From SIG565 sp045590755 (lineage in GTDB: Bacteria; Bacillota; Clostridia; Oscillospirales; Acutalibacteraceae), in NCBI GenBank assembly GCA_045590755.1, contig JAZNRP010000001.1, forward strand, positions 1-43,649: a stretch of DNA of 43,649 bases, read 5' to 3'. This document shows positions 5,475 to 13,870 of this stretch, piece by piece. The position numbers were made by a program, and so were the translations under genes. Position 1 is the first letter of the stretch. Each line of letters opens with the position of its first letter. The notes below the pieces were generated by a model. It searched no databases, had not been told where the DNA came from, and saw nothing but the letters and a program-made list of their open reading frames with translations.

Positions 5475-5561
5475 ATTTATAATTGTTCAAAGAATTTTAA
5501 CACTTAAAGAAAATAATTTTGATACAATTATTTCGTACATTATCATAACGGAGGTTAATTT

Positions 5562-6515
5562 ATGATTGAGGTATCAAATCTCACCAAAAATTACGGTAAT
5601 TTTTTGGCTGTAGACGATGTTAGCTTTTCCATAAAAAAGGGTGAAGTCGTTGGTTTTTTAGGTCCCAACGGTGCGGGAAAGAGTACCATAATGAATATTT
5701 TAACGGGCTACCTTTCCTTAACACAGGGCAAGGTGACCATCGACGGCTTTGATATTCTTGAGCAACCCGAACAGGCAAAGCGGAGAATAGGCTATCTGCC
5801 CGAAATTCCGCCGCTATATACAGATATGACGGTGCTTGAATATCTTTACTTTATATATGACCTTAAAAAAGTAAAATTCCCTAAAAAGCTTCACATTGAT
5901 GAAATTGTAAAGCTTGTAAAAATAAAAGAAGTTGAAAACCGCCTTATAAAAACGCTTTCAAAGGGCTACCGTCAGCGTGTGGGTATAGCCGGTGCGCTTA
6001 TCGGCAACCCCGATGTTTTAATTCTGGATGAGCCAACGGTTGGTCTTGACCCGAAGCAAATTATCGAAATCCGTGACTTGATTGCCCGCCTTGGCAGAAA
6101 CCACACAATTATTCTGTCTTCACACATACTATCTGAAATTCAGGCAGTGTGCGAGCGTGTAATTATTATAAACCGTGGCCGTCTTGTTGCTGACGATACA
6201 CCGACAGAGCTTTCCAAAAATTTATCGCGCGACCATTCTGTAGTTGTCCGCGCTATAGGCGAAAAGGAAGACCTTACTAAAATTTTGTCCAGCGTTAAGG
6301 GTGTAAAGAGTGTTCTTTGCCTTGGTAAAAAAGAAGAAAACTCGCTTGACTTTGTAGTGAAGCCCGAAAAGAACTGTGATGTTCGCCGTGAAATTTCCGA
6401 AAGACTGGCAGAGCGTAAGCGTCCGCTTCTCTCTCTTACAAGTAACGAGCTTAGTCTTGAACAGGTATTTATGCGACTTACCTACGATGCAGATATTACA
6501 GGGGGTAAAGAATAA
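5562..6515 (+). CDS. ABC transporter ATP-binding protein, GldA/NosF-like
   Basis: A 317-residue ATPase subunit of an ABC-2 type exporter. Walker A GPNGAGKST is at residues 34-42, the family-type signature LSKGYRQR at 132-139 (replacing LSGGQ, as in GldA/CcmA-like ATPases), Walker B VLILDEP at 152-158, and the switch histidine follows in SSHILSE. About 90 residues after the ATPase core form the extra C-terminal domain of this group. Strong GGAGG upstream. It is first of five same-strand genes and its TAA overlaps the permease ATG by one base, so it pairs with the downstream permease. Substrate unknown. Confidence 0.93.
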   Translation: MIEVSNLTKNYGNFLAVDDVSFSIKKGEVVGFLGPNGAGKSTIMNILTGYLSLTQGKVTIDGFDILEQPEQAKRRIGYLPEIPPLYTDMTVLEYLYFIYDLKKVKFPKKLHIDEIVKLVKIKEVENRLIKTLSKGYRQRVGIAGALIGNPDVLILDEPTVGLDPKQIIEIRDLIARLGRNHTIILSSHILSEIQAVCERVIIINRGRLVADDTPTELSKNLSRDHSVVVRAIGEKEDLTKILSSVKGVKSVLCLGKKEENSLDFVVKPEKNCDVRREISERLAERKRPLLSLTSNELSLEQVFMRLTYDADITGGKE

Positions 6516-7216
6516 TGTTAGCGGTGTTCAAAAGAGAATTCAAATCTTATTTTTCTAGTCCCTTAGGCTTTATTATAATTGCCGTATTCACGCTTTTTTC
6601 GGGTATGGCTTTTAGTATGATTTTTTCCTCTGGCAGTCCTGCTGTCGAAGGTGTTGTAAACTTTATGTCGACGGTTGTTATCTTTGCTACCCCTTTTATC
6701 ACAATGCGACTTATAAGTGAAGACCGCAGACAAAAGGTTGACCAGTTACTTCTTACTTCACCCGCATCTGTTGCGGGTATAGTAATGGGCAAGTTTTTGG
6801 CGGCGCTCGCCCTTTATGCAGTAGGCCTTTCCGCTCTTTTAATTTACCCGCTTATCGTTTCTTATTATGCGGTAATTGACTGGGCGCTTTACCTTTATGC
6901 TCTCTTTGGTATTTTGGCGCTGGGCGCTGTTATGATTGCGATTGGTATGTTCATTTCTTCACTGACCGAAAGCCCTGTTGTATCTGCCGCCATTACCTTT
7001 GCGGTATTTTTAGCGGTTATGCTGCTTGGCTCATACGCTTCTTCTTCAAGCAATACCGTTTTAACCACCGTTAACTCGGCTATTTCTTTTATTGACCGTT
7101 TCTACAGCTTTACATCGGGCATTTCCGATTTGGCGGATGTTGTGTATATGGTAAGCTTCTCTGCGCTTTTTGTGTTCCTTACCGTACGCTCGGTTGAAAA
7201 AAGACGATGGGCATAA
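6515..7216 (+). CDS. ABC-2 type permease, GldF-like
   Basis: A 233-residue integral membrane protein with about six hydrophobic helices (for example 17-38, 50-65, 95-120, 125-150, 155-172, 205-222). The N-terminal amphipathic MLAVFKREFKSYFSSPLGFII and the cytoplasmic FITMRLISEDRRQKVDQLLLTSP loop are characteristic of GldF/NosY-type ABC-2 permeases. It would form the channel driven by the ATPase encoded just upstream, with which it shares a TAATG stop-start overlap. Length is normal for this small permease class. Confidence 0.9.
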   Translation: MLAVFKREFKSYFSSPLGFIIIAVFTLFSGMAFSMIFSSGSPAVEGVVNFMSTVVIFATPFITMRLISEDRRQKVDQLLLTSPASVAGIVMGKFLAALALYAVGLSALLIYPLIVSYYAVIDWALYLYALFGILALGAVMIAIGMFISSLTESPVVSAAITFAVFLAVMLLGSYASSSSNTVLTTVNSAISFIDRFYSFTSGISDLADVVYMVSFSALFVFLTVRSVEKRRWA

Positions 7217-7228
7217 GGAGATAGAGTT

Positions 7229-8806
7229 ATGGAAAAAATTATGAACTTTTTAAATAAATTCAAAATTAAAAATAAAAACGCGTTCCGCCACGGAAGCTAT
7301 GCTCTTGCCGTAACCGCAGTAATTGTTGCTGGTGTTATTCTTCTTAATGTGCTTATGGGCGTGCTTAGTGAACGCGGTGTGCTTTCCTTTGATGTTACTT
7401 CTTCAAAGGTTAACACCATGAGTGAAGATAATATCGAATTTTTGAAAACTATTGACAAACCCGTTAATATAACGGTATTTTCTACCGAAGATGCCTACAC
7501 GGGCGGCAGTATGAACGAATTTTCGGCAAATTATATGGGCGTTGTTGATGACGGCGGCTACTACACCCAGACCGTTAATATTTTAAAGCAATACCCGCAG
7601 ATAAACAAAAATATCACCGTTACCTTTGAAAATTTTTACGGCAGTAAAACCGAAACCGTAAACGAGCAGTACCAAAATCTTTTCTACGGCGATATTCTGG
7701 TTGAATACACCGATGAAACGGGCAAGACCAAAAGCCGTCTTGTAGGCTTTAATGACATTTACACCTACAGTGATAATACAGGCTATGCCGAGATGGGCTA
7801 CGGCTACTATTATATTGACTCAAACAAGGTTGAAACCGCCGTTTCAAGCGCAATTAACACGCTTGTAAGCGGGGAAACAAAAAATATGGCTTTAATTGCA
7901 GGACACAGCAACAGCGCCGTATTTACAACCCTTTATACCGCATCCTTAAAGCTTAACGGCTTTGAAGTTTCAGAAATCAGCGGTGCAATTTTGCAATCGG
8001 TACCCGAAAACATTGATGTTTTGGTAATTGCCGCCCCGACAAGCGACTTTTTGGAAAGCGAAATTACCGTGCTTAACAACTGGCTTAAAAATGACGGAAA
8101 GCTCGGTAAATCACTTATATTCATCCCCGGTAGTTCTATGAAAAACCTCCCCGTATTAAAGGAATTTTTGGTTGAATGGGGTATCGAATACGGCGACGGA
8201 TTGCTTTACCAGACCGATAAAAACTATTATTACGGCGAGCCGACCACAATGCCGATGTTTTTATCAAGCTCGGATTTAACCGACAAAATAGCGCCAAGCA
8301 ATGGTAATTTCTCTCTGCTTTCGAGCAATCTTGTTATGAAAAAGGCGTACGATACCTACGCTTCACGCACACCTTATGTTATTGTTAGCACAAATGATAC
8401 CGTAACCGTAGCGCCTTTAGGCGCTTCGGAAGACTGGACACCGCCTTCAAATGCAGAAAAAGGCAGCTACCCGGGTCTTATTGTAACCGAAGAAGCGGCA
8501 TTTGTAGACAATGTGCGTGTAACAAGCTATGTTGCGGCGTTTTCGTCCCAAGAATTTGTATATTCTTCGTGGGCTCAAAGCACCAGTGTTCAGAATATGG
8601 ATGTTTCTGTGAACACCGCAATGCTTATATCGGGTATGAACACCGATAAAAAGGTATTTACCGCTAAAACCATCGCAACTGAAAGCTTTGCTTCCGAAAT
8701 CAGTGAAGCGACTGTCAGCGCAATTGAAATTATATTTATGGCAGTAATTCCTGTGGCGGTAGCCGCAGCAGGTATTGTAGTATTTGTAAGGAGAAGGCGT
8801 AAATGA
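7229..8806 (+). CDS. GldG-like ABC auxiliary protein (ABC_transp_aux)
   Basis: A 525-residue protein with one N-terminal membrane segment (about 24-45), a large extracytoplasmic domain and a C-terminal segment (about 497-518) ending RRRRK. The ectodomain matches the GldG/ABC_transp_aux family: FLKTIDKPVNITVFSTEDAY, a middle GETKNMALIAGHSN, IDVLVIAAPTSDFLESEITVLNNWLKNDGKLGKSLIFIPG. These proteins accompany GldA/GldF exporters and are thought to act on the outer side of the complex. AAGGAG lies 7 nt before the ATG, 12 bp after the permease; the stop overlaps the next start by 4 bp. Confidence 0.87.
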   Translation: MEKIMNFLNKFKIKNKNAFRHGSYALAVTAVIVAGVILLNVLMGVLSERGVLSFDVTSSKVNTMSEDNIEFLKTIDKPVNITVFSTEDAYTGGSMNEFSANYMGVVDDGGYYTQTVNILKQYPQINKNITVTFENFYGSKTETVNEQYQNLFYGDILVEYTDETGKTKSRLVGFNDIYTYSDNTGYAEMGYGYYYIDSNKVETAVSSAINTLVSGETKNMALIAGHSNSAVFTTLYTASLKLNGFEVSEISGAILQSVPENIDVLVIAAPTSDFLESEITVLNNWLKNDGKLGKSLIFIPGSSMKNLPVLKEFLVEWGIEYGDGLLYQTDKNYYYGEPTTMPMFLSSSDLTDKIAPSNGNFSLLSSNLVMKKAYDTYASRTPYVIVSTNDTVTVAPLGASEDWTPPSNAEKGSYPGLIVTEEAAFVDNVRVTSYVAAFSSQEFVYSSWAQSTSVQNMDVSVNTAMLISGMNTDKKVFTAKTIATESFASEISEATVSAIEIIFMAVIPVAVAAAGIVVFVRRRRK

Positions 8807-10350
8807 GTAACGAAAAAGAGCCTATAATCCCCGAATCCACCAATACCGAATCTACCATATTTTCAGACCCCGCACACTATAACACCGAAAAGGCCGAAAA
8901 AAAGAGTGTTAAGCGCCCCTTGCTGTTAAAAGCATTATCGGCCCTTCTCGCAGTTTTGATTCTTGCGGGCGGTACCTTTGCGGCGTTTAAGCTTATTCCT
9001 AAAAAGGAAGCTGATGAGACACCCGATACCACCATTTCGGTGACGGCAACTGCCGAAGCCGATGTAAAAAGCCTTTCACTTAAAAATGCATCGGGTACAG
9101 TAAAGCTTTTAGCCGCGCTTACCGAGACTGACGGTGAATCTAAGGTTAACTGGACGGTAGATGGTGTTAAGGAGAGTCTTACAAGCAGTAGTGTAATTTC
9201 TTCCTTTAGTAAAAATATTCTAACCCTTAACGCCCTTGAAAAATTTGCCGCCGATGGCACAGATTTCGGGCTTTCAGAGCCTTCCGCCGAAGTTACGGTA
9301 GAGCTTAAAGGTGGCGAATATTCACTTTTTGTAGGTAAATCGGCGCCGTCAAGCATCGGTTACTACTGTAAATTATCAACCGATAAGGAAAATGTTTATA
9401 TAATAGACAGCTCTGTTGCTGAGACGCTTTTGAGCGCCACAGATACCACCTTTGCAGACACTACAGGCTTTGTAAGTGTTAAAAATGATAATAACTCTTC
9501 CTGCTTTAGCGAAAACTCAATAATCACATTTGATTATATAAGTGTTTCGGGCAAACGGCATCCGACACCCTTTAAAATCGAATATCTGAACGATACCGAC
9601 TATAACACCTTCTTTTCCTTTAAGATGGTAAGTCCTACCGTTCGTATTTGCGATAACGATGTTCCGCAGACCGTGCTTGATGCCTTCGCTACAGGCTTTT
9701 CGGCAAGCGGCGCCTATTGCTATACCCCATCTGCCGACGACCTTAAAAAATACGGTCTTAATGACCCCGATTATATTGTAACCCTTTCTTTAAAGGGAGA
9801 AAAATTTACCCTTAAATTTTCCGAGCAGTCGGACGGCTACTTTGCATTTATTGACGGTAAAACCGATATGATACAAAAGGTTTCGCCCGAAGCGGTTGCC
9901 TTTGCCACAAACAGTATAGAAAGCTACTACAGTGAGTTTGTAGTGCTTGAAAACCTGAACGGTATTAAACAATTAAAGGTAGAGAGTAATAAAGGAACCT
10001 TTGTGTTTGATGTTACCTACACCGAAAATCCCGAAAATAATGCCGACCAATATGTAGCAAAATTCGGCAACACCGTTTTAGATATTGATAACTTTAAAAG
10101 CTACTACAAAACAATAGTGGATTTTGCTCCCATTTCCTTTGAAACGGTGGCAGTGGGCGAGCCTTATGTTAAAATCACCTTTGTTCACTCGTCCGAGCAT
10201 AGCGATACTGTTCTTACCTTTACAAAGGCGACAGCTCTTCGTTATCAGGCAGAAATTGACGGTATACCCGTAGGACAGATAACTTCTTCCGTATTAGAAA
10301 AATTTATTAATGATACTGTAAAGGTATCAAAGGGCGAAGCAGTTAATTAA
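8803..10350 (+). CDS. DUF4340 family membrane-anchored protein
   Basis: A 515-residue protein with a 40-residue cytoplasmic N-terminus, one membrane segment (about 43-63) and a large outer domain made of repeated beta-rich units, typical of DUF4340 (VKSLSLKNASGTVKLL near residue 87, FGLSEPSAEVTVEL near 155, YGLNDPDYIVTLSL near 310). The two FGLSEP/YGLNDP segments are internal repeats of the family. DUF4340 proteins are regularly found next to GldG-type ABC genes and are presumed to be part of the same envelope complex. Translationally coupled by an ATGA overlap. Confidence 0.85.
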   Translation: MSNEKEPIIPESTNTESTIFSDPAHYNTEKAEKKSVKRPLLLKALSALLAVLILAGGTFAAFKLIPKKEADETPDTTISVTATAEADVKSLSLKNASGTVKLLAALTETDGESKVNWTVDGVKESLTSSSVISSFSKNILTLNALEKFAADGTDFGLSEPSAEVTVELKGGEYSLFVGKSAPSSIGYYCKLSTDKENVYIIDSSVAETLLSATDTTFADTTGFVSVKNDNNSSCFSENSIITFDYISVSGKRHPTPFKIEYLNDTDYNTFFSFKMVSPTVRICDNDVPQTVLDAFATGFSASGAYCYTPSADDLKKYGLNDPDYIVTLSLKGEKFTLKFSEQSDGYFAFIDGKTDMIQKVSPEAVAFATNSIESYYSEFVVLENLNGIKQLKVESNKGTFVFDVTYTENPENNADQYVAKFGNTVLDIDNFKSYYKTIVDFAPISFETVAVGEPYVKITFVHSSEHSDTVLTFTKATALRYQAEIDGIPVGQITSSVLEKFINDTVKVSKGEAVN

Positions 10351-10362
10351 CGAGGGAATTTT

Positions 10363-10932
10363 ATGGAATTAAAAAATAAAACTGTGCTTTTTCTTGGCTC
10401 TTCTGTGACCTACGGCGCGGCATCAGGTGGCATTTCCTTTGCCGATTTAATGGTTGAGCGTTGTGGCATTAAAATGATTAAGGAAGCCGTATCAGGCACA
10501 ACCCTTGCCGATACTATGGAAAAATCCTATGTTGCGCGACTTAAAAAAATAGATAAAAACACGAAGGTCGATTTATTTATCTGTCAGCTTTCCACCAACG
10601 ATACCGACCGAAATAAAGTGCCAAATCCCGAAGACACCGAAAAGGCAATCCGTTTTATATTAACTTATGTTAAAGAAACTTTTGATTGCCCAATTGCGTT
10701 TTATACAAGCACATATTATAATAACTCGCGTTATGAAAAACAGATGGAACTTTTAAAAGAATTACAAAAAGAATATAACTTTTGTATTCTTAATTTTTGG
10801 GAAGACGAAGAAATGCGTGCAGTCGGCGAAAAAGATTATAAAAGATATATGCAAGACGCCGTTCATCCCACACTTGAGGGTTACAGCGAGTGGTGGACAC
10901 CTAAATTTATTAAATTTTGCGAAGCTTTATAA
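10363..10932 (+). CDS. SGNH/GDSL-type hydrolase
   Basis: A 189-residue SGNH-fold esterase/hydrolase without signal peptide. Block I is FLGSSVTYG with the nucleophile serine at residue 14, the oxyanion glycine around GTTL (45-48), block III LSTND with Asn79, and block V DAVHP with Asp165 and His168, so all catalytic positions are present. Such enzymes deacylate sugars, lipids or cell-wall polymers; the substrate is not predictable. It follows the DUF4340 gene by 12 bp with a GAGGG binding site and precedes a terminator, so it is the last gene of the ABC operon. Confidence 0.88.
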   Translation: MELKNKTVLFLGSSVTYGAASGGISFADLMVERCGIKMIKEAVSGTTLADTMEKSYVARLKKIDKNTKVDLFICQLSTNDTDRNKVPNPEDTEKAIRFILTYVKETFDCPIAFYTSTYYNNSRYEKQMELLKELQKEYNFCILNFWEDEEMRAVGEKDYKRYMQDAVHPTLEGYSEWWTPKFIKFCEAL

Positions 10933-10935
10933 TAA

Positions 10936-10963
10936 AAAACACCGCAGTTTCTGCGGTGTTTTT
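10936..10963. terminator. Bidirectional terminator of the ABC operon and the aldose epimerase
   Basis: AAAAACACCGCAG (10935-10947), loop TTT, CTGCGGTGTTTTT (10951-10963) between converging genes. Confidence 0.92.
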
Positions 10964-10968
10964 GCTTT

Positions 10969-11826
10969 TTATAGGTCTTCTAATATTGTAATTTTGTGCA
11001 TTAGTTTCTTTCTGCCGTTTTTCTTTAAGCGTATAATACCTATTCTGTCTTCTATTTTTTCGCTTGTGTAGCTGGTATCTGGGAAGCCTGCCCATGGCTC
11101 TAAACAAACATACTCTTTGCCCGGTAACGACCATATCACAAAGTAATTAAAGCCCGGAAAATCTATCTTTATGCGTTTGCCGTTTGTTCTGTTACGGAGA
11201 ATAACGCTACGGGAAGAAAAATCCTTAAGAACTACCGAATCGTTTTCCCAGAATTTTTCATATATGGGTAGGGTTTTTGAAAATTTGGTTATTTGCTCTG
11301 TTTTCTCTCCTAAAATTTTGCCTTCTACTATACAGTTTACAAGGCTTTCTCTTTTTTTGAAGTGAACATCGTAATTTTCTACACCGCCTTCACATGCATA
11401 CGACTCGTGCGAGCCGATAGAAAAATACATTTCTCCATCACTGTTGTTTTTTATATCGTATTCAACAATAACGCTTTTACGGGAAAGTGTGAAAATTACC
11501 CTTAATTCGAACCGAAACGGGTAAACCGCTAAAGTATCTTCATTCGATTTTAAAAGCAAGGTAACGCTTTTTTTGCTCTTTTTTTCAACACTGAACACGC
11601 TGTCTCTTGCAAATCCGTGAGCGGTCATATTGTAAGAAGTGTCATTATATATGTATTTTCCATCCCGAAATCCGCCACAGAAGGGAAAAAGTGTAGGAGC
11701 CGTTCTCGCCCAGCTTGTTTCTTCCCCTTGCCAGAGAATTTCGTTGCCTTCACATACAATGCTTTTTATTTCTGCGCCCTTCTTTTCAATTTTTGCGGTT
11801 ATAAATCGGTTGTGTAGCTTTATCAT
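10969..11826 (-). CDS. Aldose 1-epimerase family protein
   Basis: This 285-residue protein belongs to the galactose mutarotase-like superfamily, LacX/YeaD-like branch, which interconverts anomers of free or phosphorylated hexoses. Recognisable parts are the N-terminal ITAKIEKKGAEIKSIVC, the LFPFCGGF strand, HGFARDSVF (catalytic-type histidine about residue 75), FSIGSHESY, and the C-terminal VIWSLPGKEYVCLEPWAGFPD containing the conserved glutamate of EPW. Cytoplasmic. The ATG at 11826 is used; the longer frame would start inside a promoter -10. No sugar operon neighbours. Confidence 0.87.
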   Translation of the reverse strand: MIKLHNRFITAKIEKKGAEIKSIVCEGNEILWQGEETSWARTAPTLFPFCGGFRDGKYIYNDTSYNMTAHGFARDSVFSVEKKSKKSVTLLLKSNEDTLAVYPFRFELRVIFTLSRKSVIVEYDIKNNSDGEMYFSIGSHESYACEGGVENYDVHFKKRESLVNCIVEGKILGEKTEQITKFSKTLPIYEKFWENDSVVLKDFSSRSVILRNRTNGKRIKIDFPGFNYFVIWSLPGKEYVCLEPWAGFPDTSYTSEKIEDRIGIIRLKKNGRKKLMHKITILEDL

Positions 11827-11856
11827 TTTTTCACTCTTTTCTCTTTTTCTGCCCCC

Positions 11857-11885
11857 ATTATACCCCACAAAGAAAATAAAGGCAA
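11857..11885 (-). promoter_or_regulatory. Promoter of the aldose epimerase gene
   Basis: On the minus strand TTGCCT (11885-11880), 17 bp, TATAAT (11862-11857), about 30 nt before the ATG. Confidence 0.75.
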
Positions 11886-11932
11886 TACTTTTGGGAAGTG
11901 AAAAATAAAGAAAAATATTTTTAAATTAACTA

Positions 11933-11961
11933 TTGATTTTTGCAAAAGAGTGTGGTATCAT
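11933..11961 (+). promoter_or_regulatory. Promoter of tRNA-Arg
   Basis: TTGATT (11933-11938), 17 bp, TATCAT (11956-11961) with a TG extension, 26 bp before the tRNA. Confidence 0.7.
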
Positions 11962-11987
11962 ATCTAAACGTAATGAAAAATTACTTT

Positions 11988-12064
11988 GCGCTGATAGCTC
12001 AGCTGGATAGAGCGTCTGGCTACGGACCAGAAGGTCGGGAGTTCGAATCTTCTTCAGCGCGCCA
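11988..12064 (+). tRNA. tRNA-Arg (ACG)
   Basis: A 77-nt cloverleaf: acceptor GCGCTGA pairs with TCAGCGC, D arm AGCTCAGCTGGATAGAGC, anticodon loop CTACGGA (ACG) closed by TCTGG/CCAGA, T loop TTCGAAT, encoded CCA. The T stem has two G-U pairs. ACG is the classical substrate of tRNA adenosine deaminase TadA, encoded at 24370. Confidence 0.96.
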
Positions 12065-12104
12065 AATAAAAGACTACACTTTTTGTGTGGTCTTTTATTT
12101 TTTT
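12065..12104 (+). terminator. Terminator of tRNA-Arg
   Basis: AAATAAAAGACTACAC (12065-12080), loop, GTGTGGTCTTTTATTT (12085-12100) with one G-U pair, then T-rich sequence. Confidence 0.85.
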
Positions 12105-12160
12105 ATTTCAATTTTTAAAGATGTCGGGGACAAGTCACAAAAAGATATGATATTATTTTT

Positions 12161-12242
12161 TTGACGCAAAACTATATGTATTATATATATATAATAAAAT
12201 AATATATATAGTATTGAAAATTTTAGATTTCCGTGATATAAT
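12161..12242 (+). promoter_or_regulatory. Two candidate dnaA promoters in an AT-rich region
   Basis: The proximal one is TTGAAA (12214-12219), 17 bp, TATAAT (12237-12242) with a TG extension. The distal one is TTGACG (12161-12166), 17 bp, TATATA (12184-12189). The interval 12173-12213 is almost pure A/T. A single consensus-like DnaA 9-mer, TTATACACT, lies downstream at 12298-12306. Confidence 0.65.
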
Positions 12243-12332
12243 TTACTTATATTGGGGTTAACTATACTTTTTTAAAAAAATGCGTTAAAAATTAAATTTA
12301 TACACTTTTAGAAGAAGTAGGAGATTTGTTTT

Positions 12333-13655
12333 ATGGAAATTGAATCGTTGGCAGATATTTGGGAAGCGGTCTGCGAAGAATGTAAAAAGCAAATAAACGA
12401 AATTGCCTTTCGTGTATGGTTTAAGGATTTAGAGCCGGTAAGTATTCAAAACGGGGTTTTGACCCTTTCAATTTATTCTTCCTATAAAAAGGAAATAGTT
12501 GAAAATACATACAGTGCTCTTCTTAAGTCCTGCCTGAAAGAAATTATGGGTATTGATATGGATTTCAAAATCATTGCAACCGATGCTTCTGGCAATCGTT
12601 CGTTCGTGCCCGAAATTAATCCTGATTTTGAAGAAACCTTTACCTTTAATAACTTTATTGTGGGACAAACCAACCGTTTTGCTCACGCGGCAGCTCAGGC
12701 GGTTTCTGAAAAGCCTTCCTTTGCTTATAATCCGCTTGTAATTTACGGTCCTTCGGGTGTTGGTAAAACCCACCTTTTGTTTGCTATAAAAAATGAAATA
12801 AACCGTATACACCCTCATCTTAAGGTTGAGTGTACACGCGGTGAAGAATTTACAAACGAGCTTATTCACGCATTACACGATAATAAAATGCGAATTGACA
12901 GTATTGATGACTTCAGAAATAAATACCGCAATGTTGATGTGCTTTTAATAGACGATATTCACTTTATTGCGGGTAAGGAATCTACACAGGAAGAATTTTA
13001 TAATACCTTTGATTCACTTATTCAGAAGAATAAGCAGGTTGTAGTAACTCTTGACCGTCCGCCAAGACTTATTTTAACTCTTGAAAACCGAATTAAAACG
13101 AGACTTGAAAGCGGTCTGCTTGCCGACATTACACCTGCTGATTTTGAAACAAGGGTTGGTATTATAAAGGGTAAATGTAACCGCCTTAATATAACACTTT
13201 CTGATGAAATTGTTTTTGAAATTGCAAAAAAGGTAAATGCAAGCAACCGTCAGCTTGAGGGTGTTGTTAAAAAGGTTCAGGCTTATATTCAGCTTGAAGA
13301 AAAGGCGCCTACATTATCGGTTCTTAAAAATCTTATAAGAGATGTCATTTCTGACACAAAGGCTGAGCCTATAAAAATTGAAAGAATTATTGAAGAAGTA
13401 GCCCGTACCTATCAGGTATCTCAAACCGAAATTTTATCTACCCGCCGTACAGCTCAGCTTGTAAAGGCAAGGCAGATGGCAATGTATATTGCCCGTGAAA
13501 CCACAGAGCTTGCATATCAGGCAATAGGTGAAAGCTTCAGTAAGGACCATTCAACAGTTCTTCATAATGTTAAAAAGGCCGAAGAAATTTTAAGGGACAA
13601 CCCTTATGAGAAAGAAATTGTTGATGAAATTATAAGAAATTTAAAAGAAGAATAA
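12333..13655 (+). CDS. dnaA: Chromosomal replication initiator DnaA
   Basis: DnaA (440 residues) binds 9-bp boxes at the origin, oligomerises with ATP and opens the duplex. Domain I spans about 1-85, a short linker follows, and the AAA+ domain has Walker A GPSGVGKT (139-146), Walker B LLIDDIH (204-210), a sensor region VTLDRPP (238-244), NRIKTRL with the arginine-finger type residue, and SNRQLEGVVKK (sensor 2). Domain IV ends in the signature around FSKDHSTVLH (402-411). Several usually fixed positions differ: GGVG to GPSG in Walker A, TSDRPP to TLDRPP, and GRDHTT to SKDHST in the DNA-reading loop. TAGGAG precedes the ATG. First gene of the replication cluster. Confidence 0.97.
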   Translation: MEIESLADIWEAVCEECKKQINEIAFRVWFKDLEPVSIQNGVLTLSIYSSYKKEIVENTYSALLKSCLKEIMGIDMDFKIIATDASGNRSFVPEINPDFEETFTFNNFIVGQTNRFAHAAAQAVSEKPSFAYNPLVIYGPSGVGKTHLLFAIKNEINRIHPHLKVECTRGEEFTNELIHALHDNKMRIDSIDDFRNKYRNVDVLLIDDIHFIAGKESTQEEFYNTFDSLIQKNKQVVVTLDRPPRLILTLENRIKTRLESGLLADITPADFETRVGIIKGKCNRLNITLSDEIVFEIAKKVNASNRQLEGVVKKVQAYIQLEEKAPTLSVLKNLIRDVISDTKAEPIKIERIIEEVARTYQVSQTEILSTRRTAQLVKARQMAMYIARETTELAYQAIGESFSKDHSTVLHNVKKAEEILRDNPYEKEIVDEIIRNLKEE

Positions 13656-13870
13656 ATAAAAATTATTAACATAATTAACACTTATTAACATTTAATTATC
13701 AACTTGTGTATTGAAATATAAATTTTCAAAAAATTTATCAAAAAAATATAAAAAAAGATATCAACATAAAAAACACAGATAAATAGTAGGGTGGGTCCAC
13801 TTTTCAACATAATTAACACCCCTTATTACTACTACTATCATAACATTTTCTTTAGAAAGGAAATTTTAAA
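13656..13870. other. Putative chromosomal origin (oriC) between dnaA and dnaN
   Basis: This AT-rich gap holds many 9-mers related to DnaA boxes but with A at position 6: TTATTAACA (13663-13671, 13682-13690), TAATTAACA (13672-13680, 13810-13818), TTATCAACT (13696-13704), TTATCAAAA (13735-13743), ATATCAACA (13758-13766) and TTTTCAACA (13801-13809), several directly abutting. After the last pair come CCCC (13819-13822) and TTATTA then CTACTACTA (13829-13837). The order boxes, GC tract, CTA triplets matches the basal unwinding arrangement with DnaA-trios. Position next to dnaA supports the call. Confidence 0.75.

Noticed and set aside
8877..9356. 159-residue minus-strand frame within the DUF4340 gene
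   Set aside because: Shadow frame rich in Ser/Val/Ala with no binding site, opposite a clear gene.
11827..11868. N-terminal extension of the aldose epimerase from 11868
   Set aside because: It would start within the TATAAT promoter element and adds a basic sequence not seen in the family.
12173..12213. The TATATA-rich tract upstream of dnaA as the main unwinding site
   Set aside because: It is very AT-rich but lacks clustered DnaA-type boxes and a triplet run, which are found instead between dnaA and dnaN; it may still assist as a second origin part.
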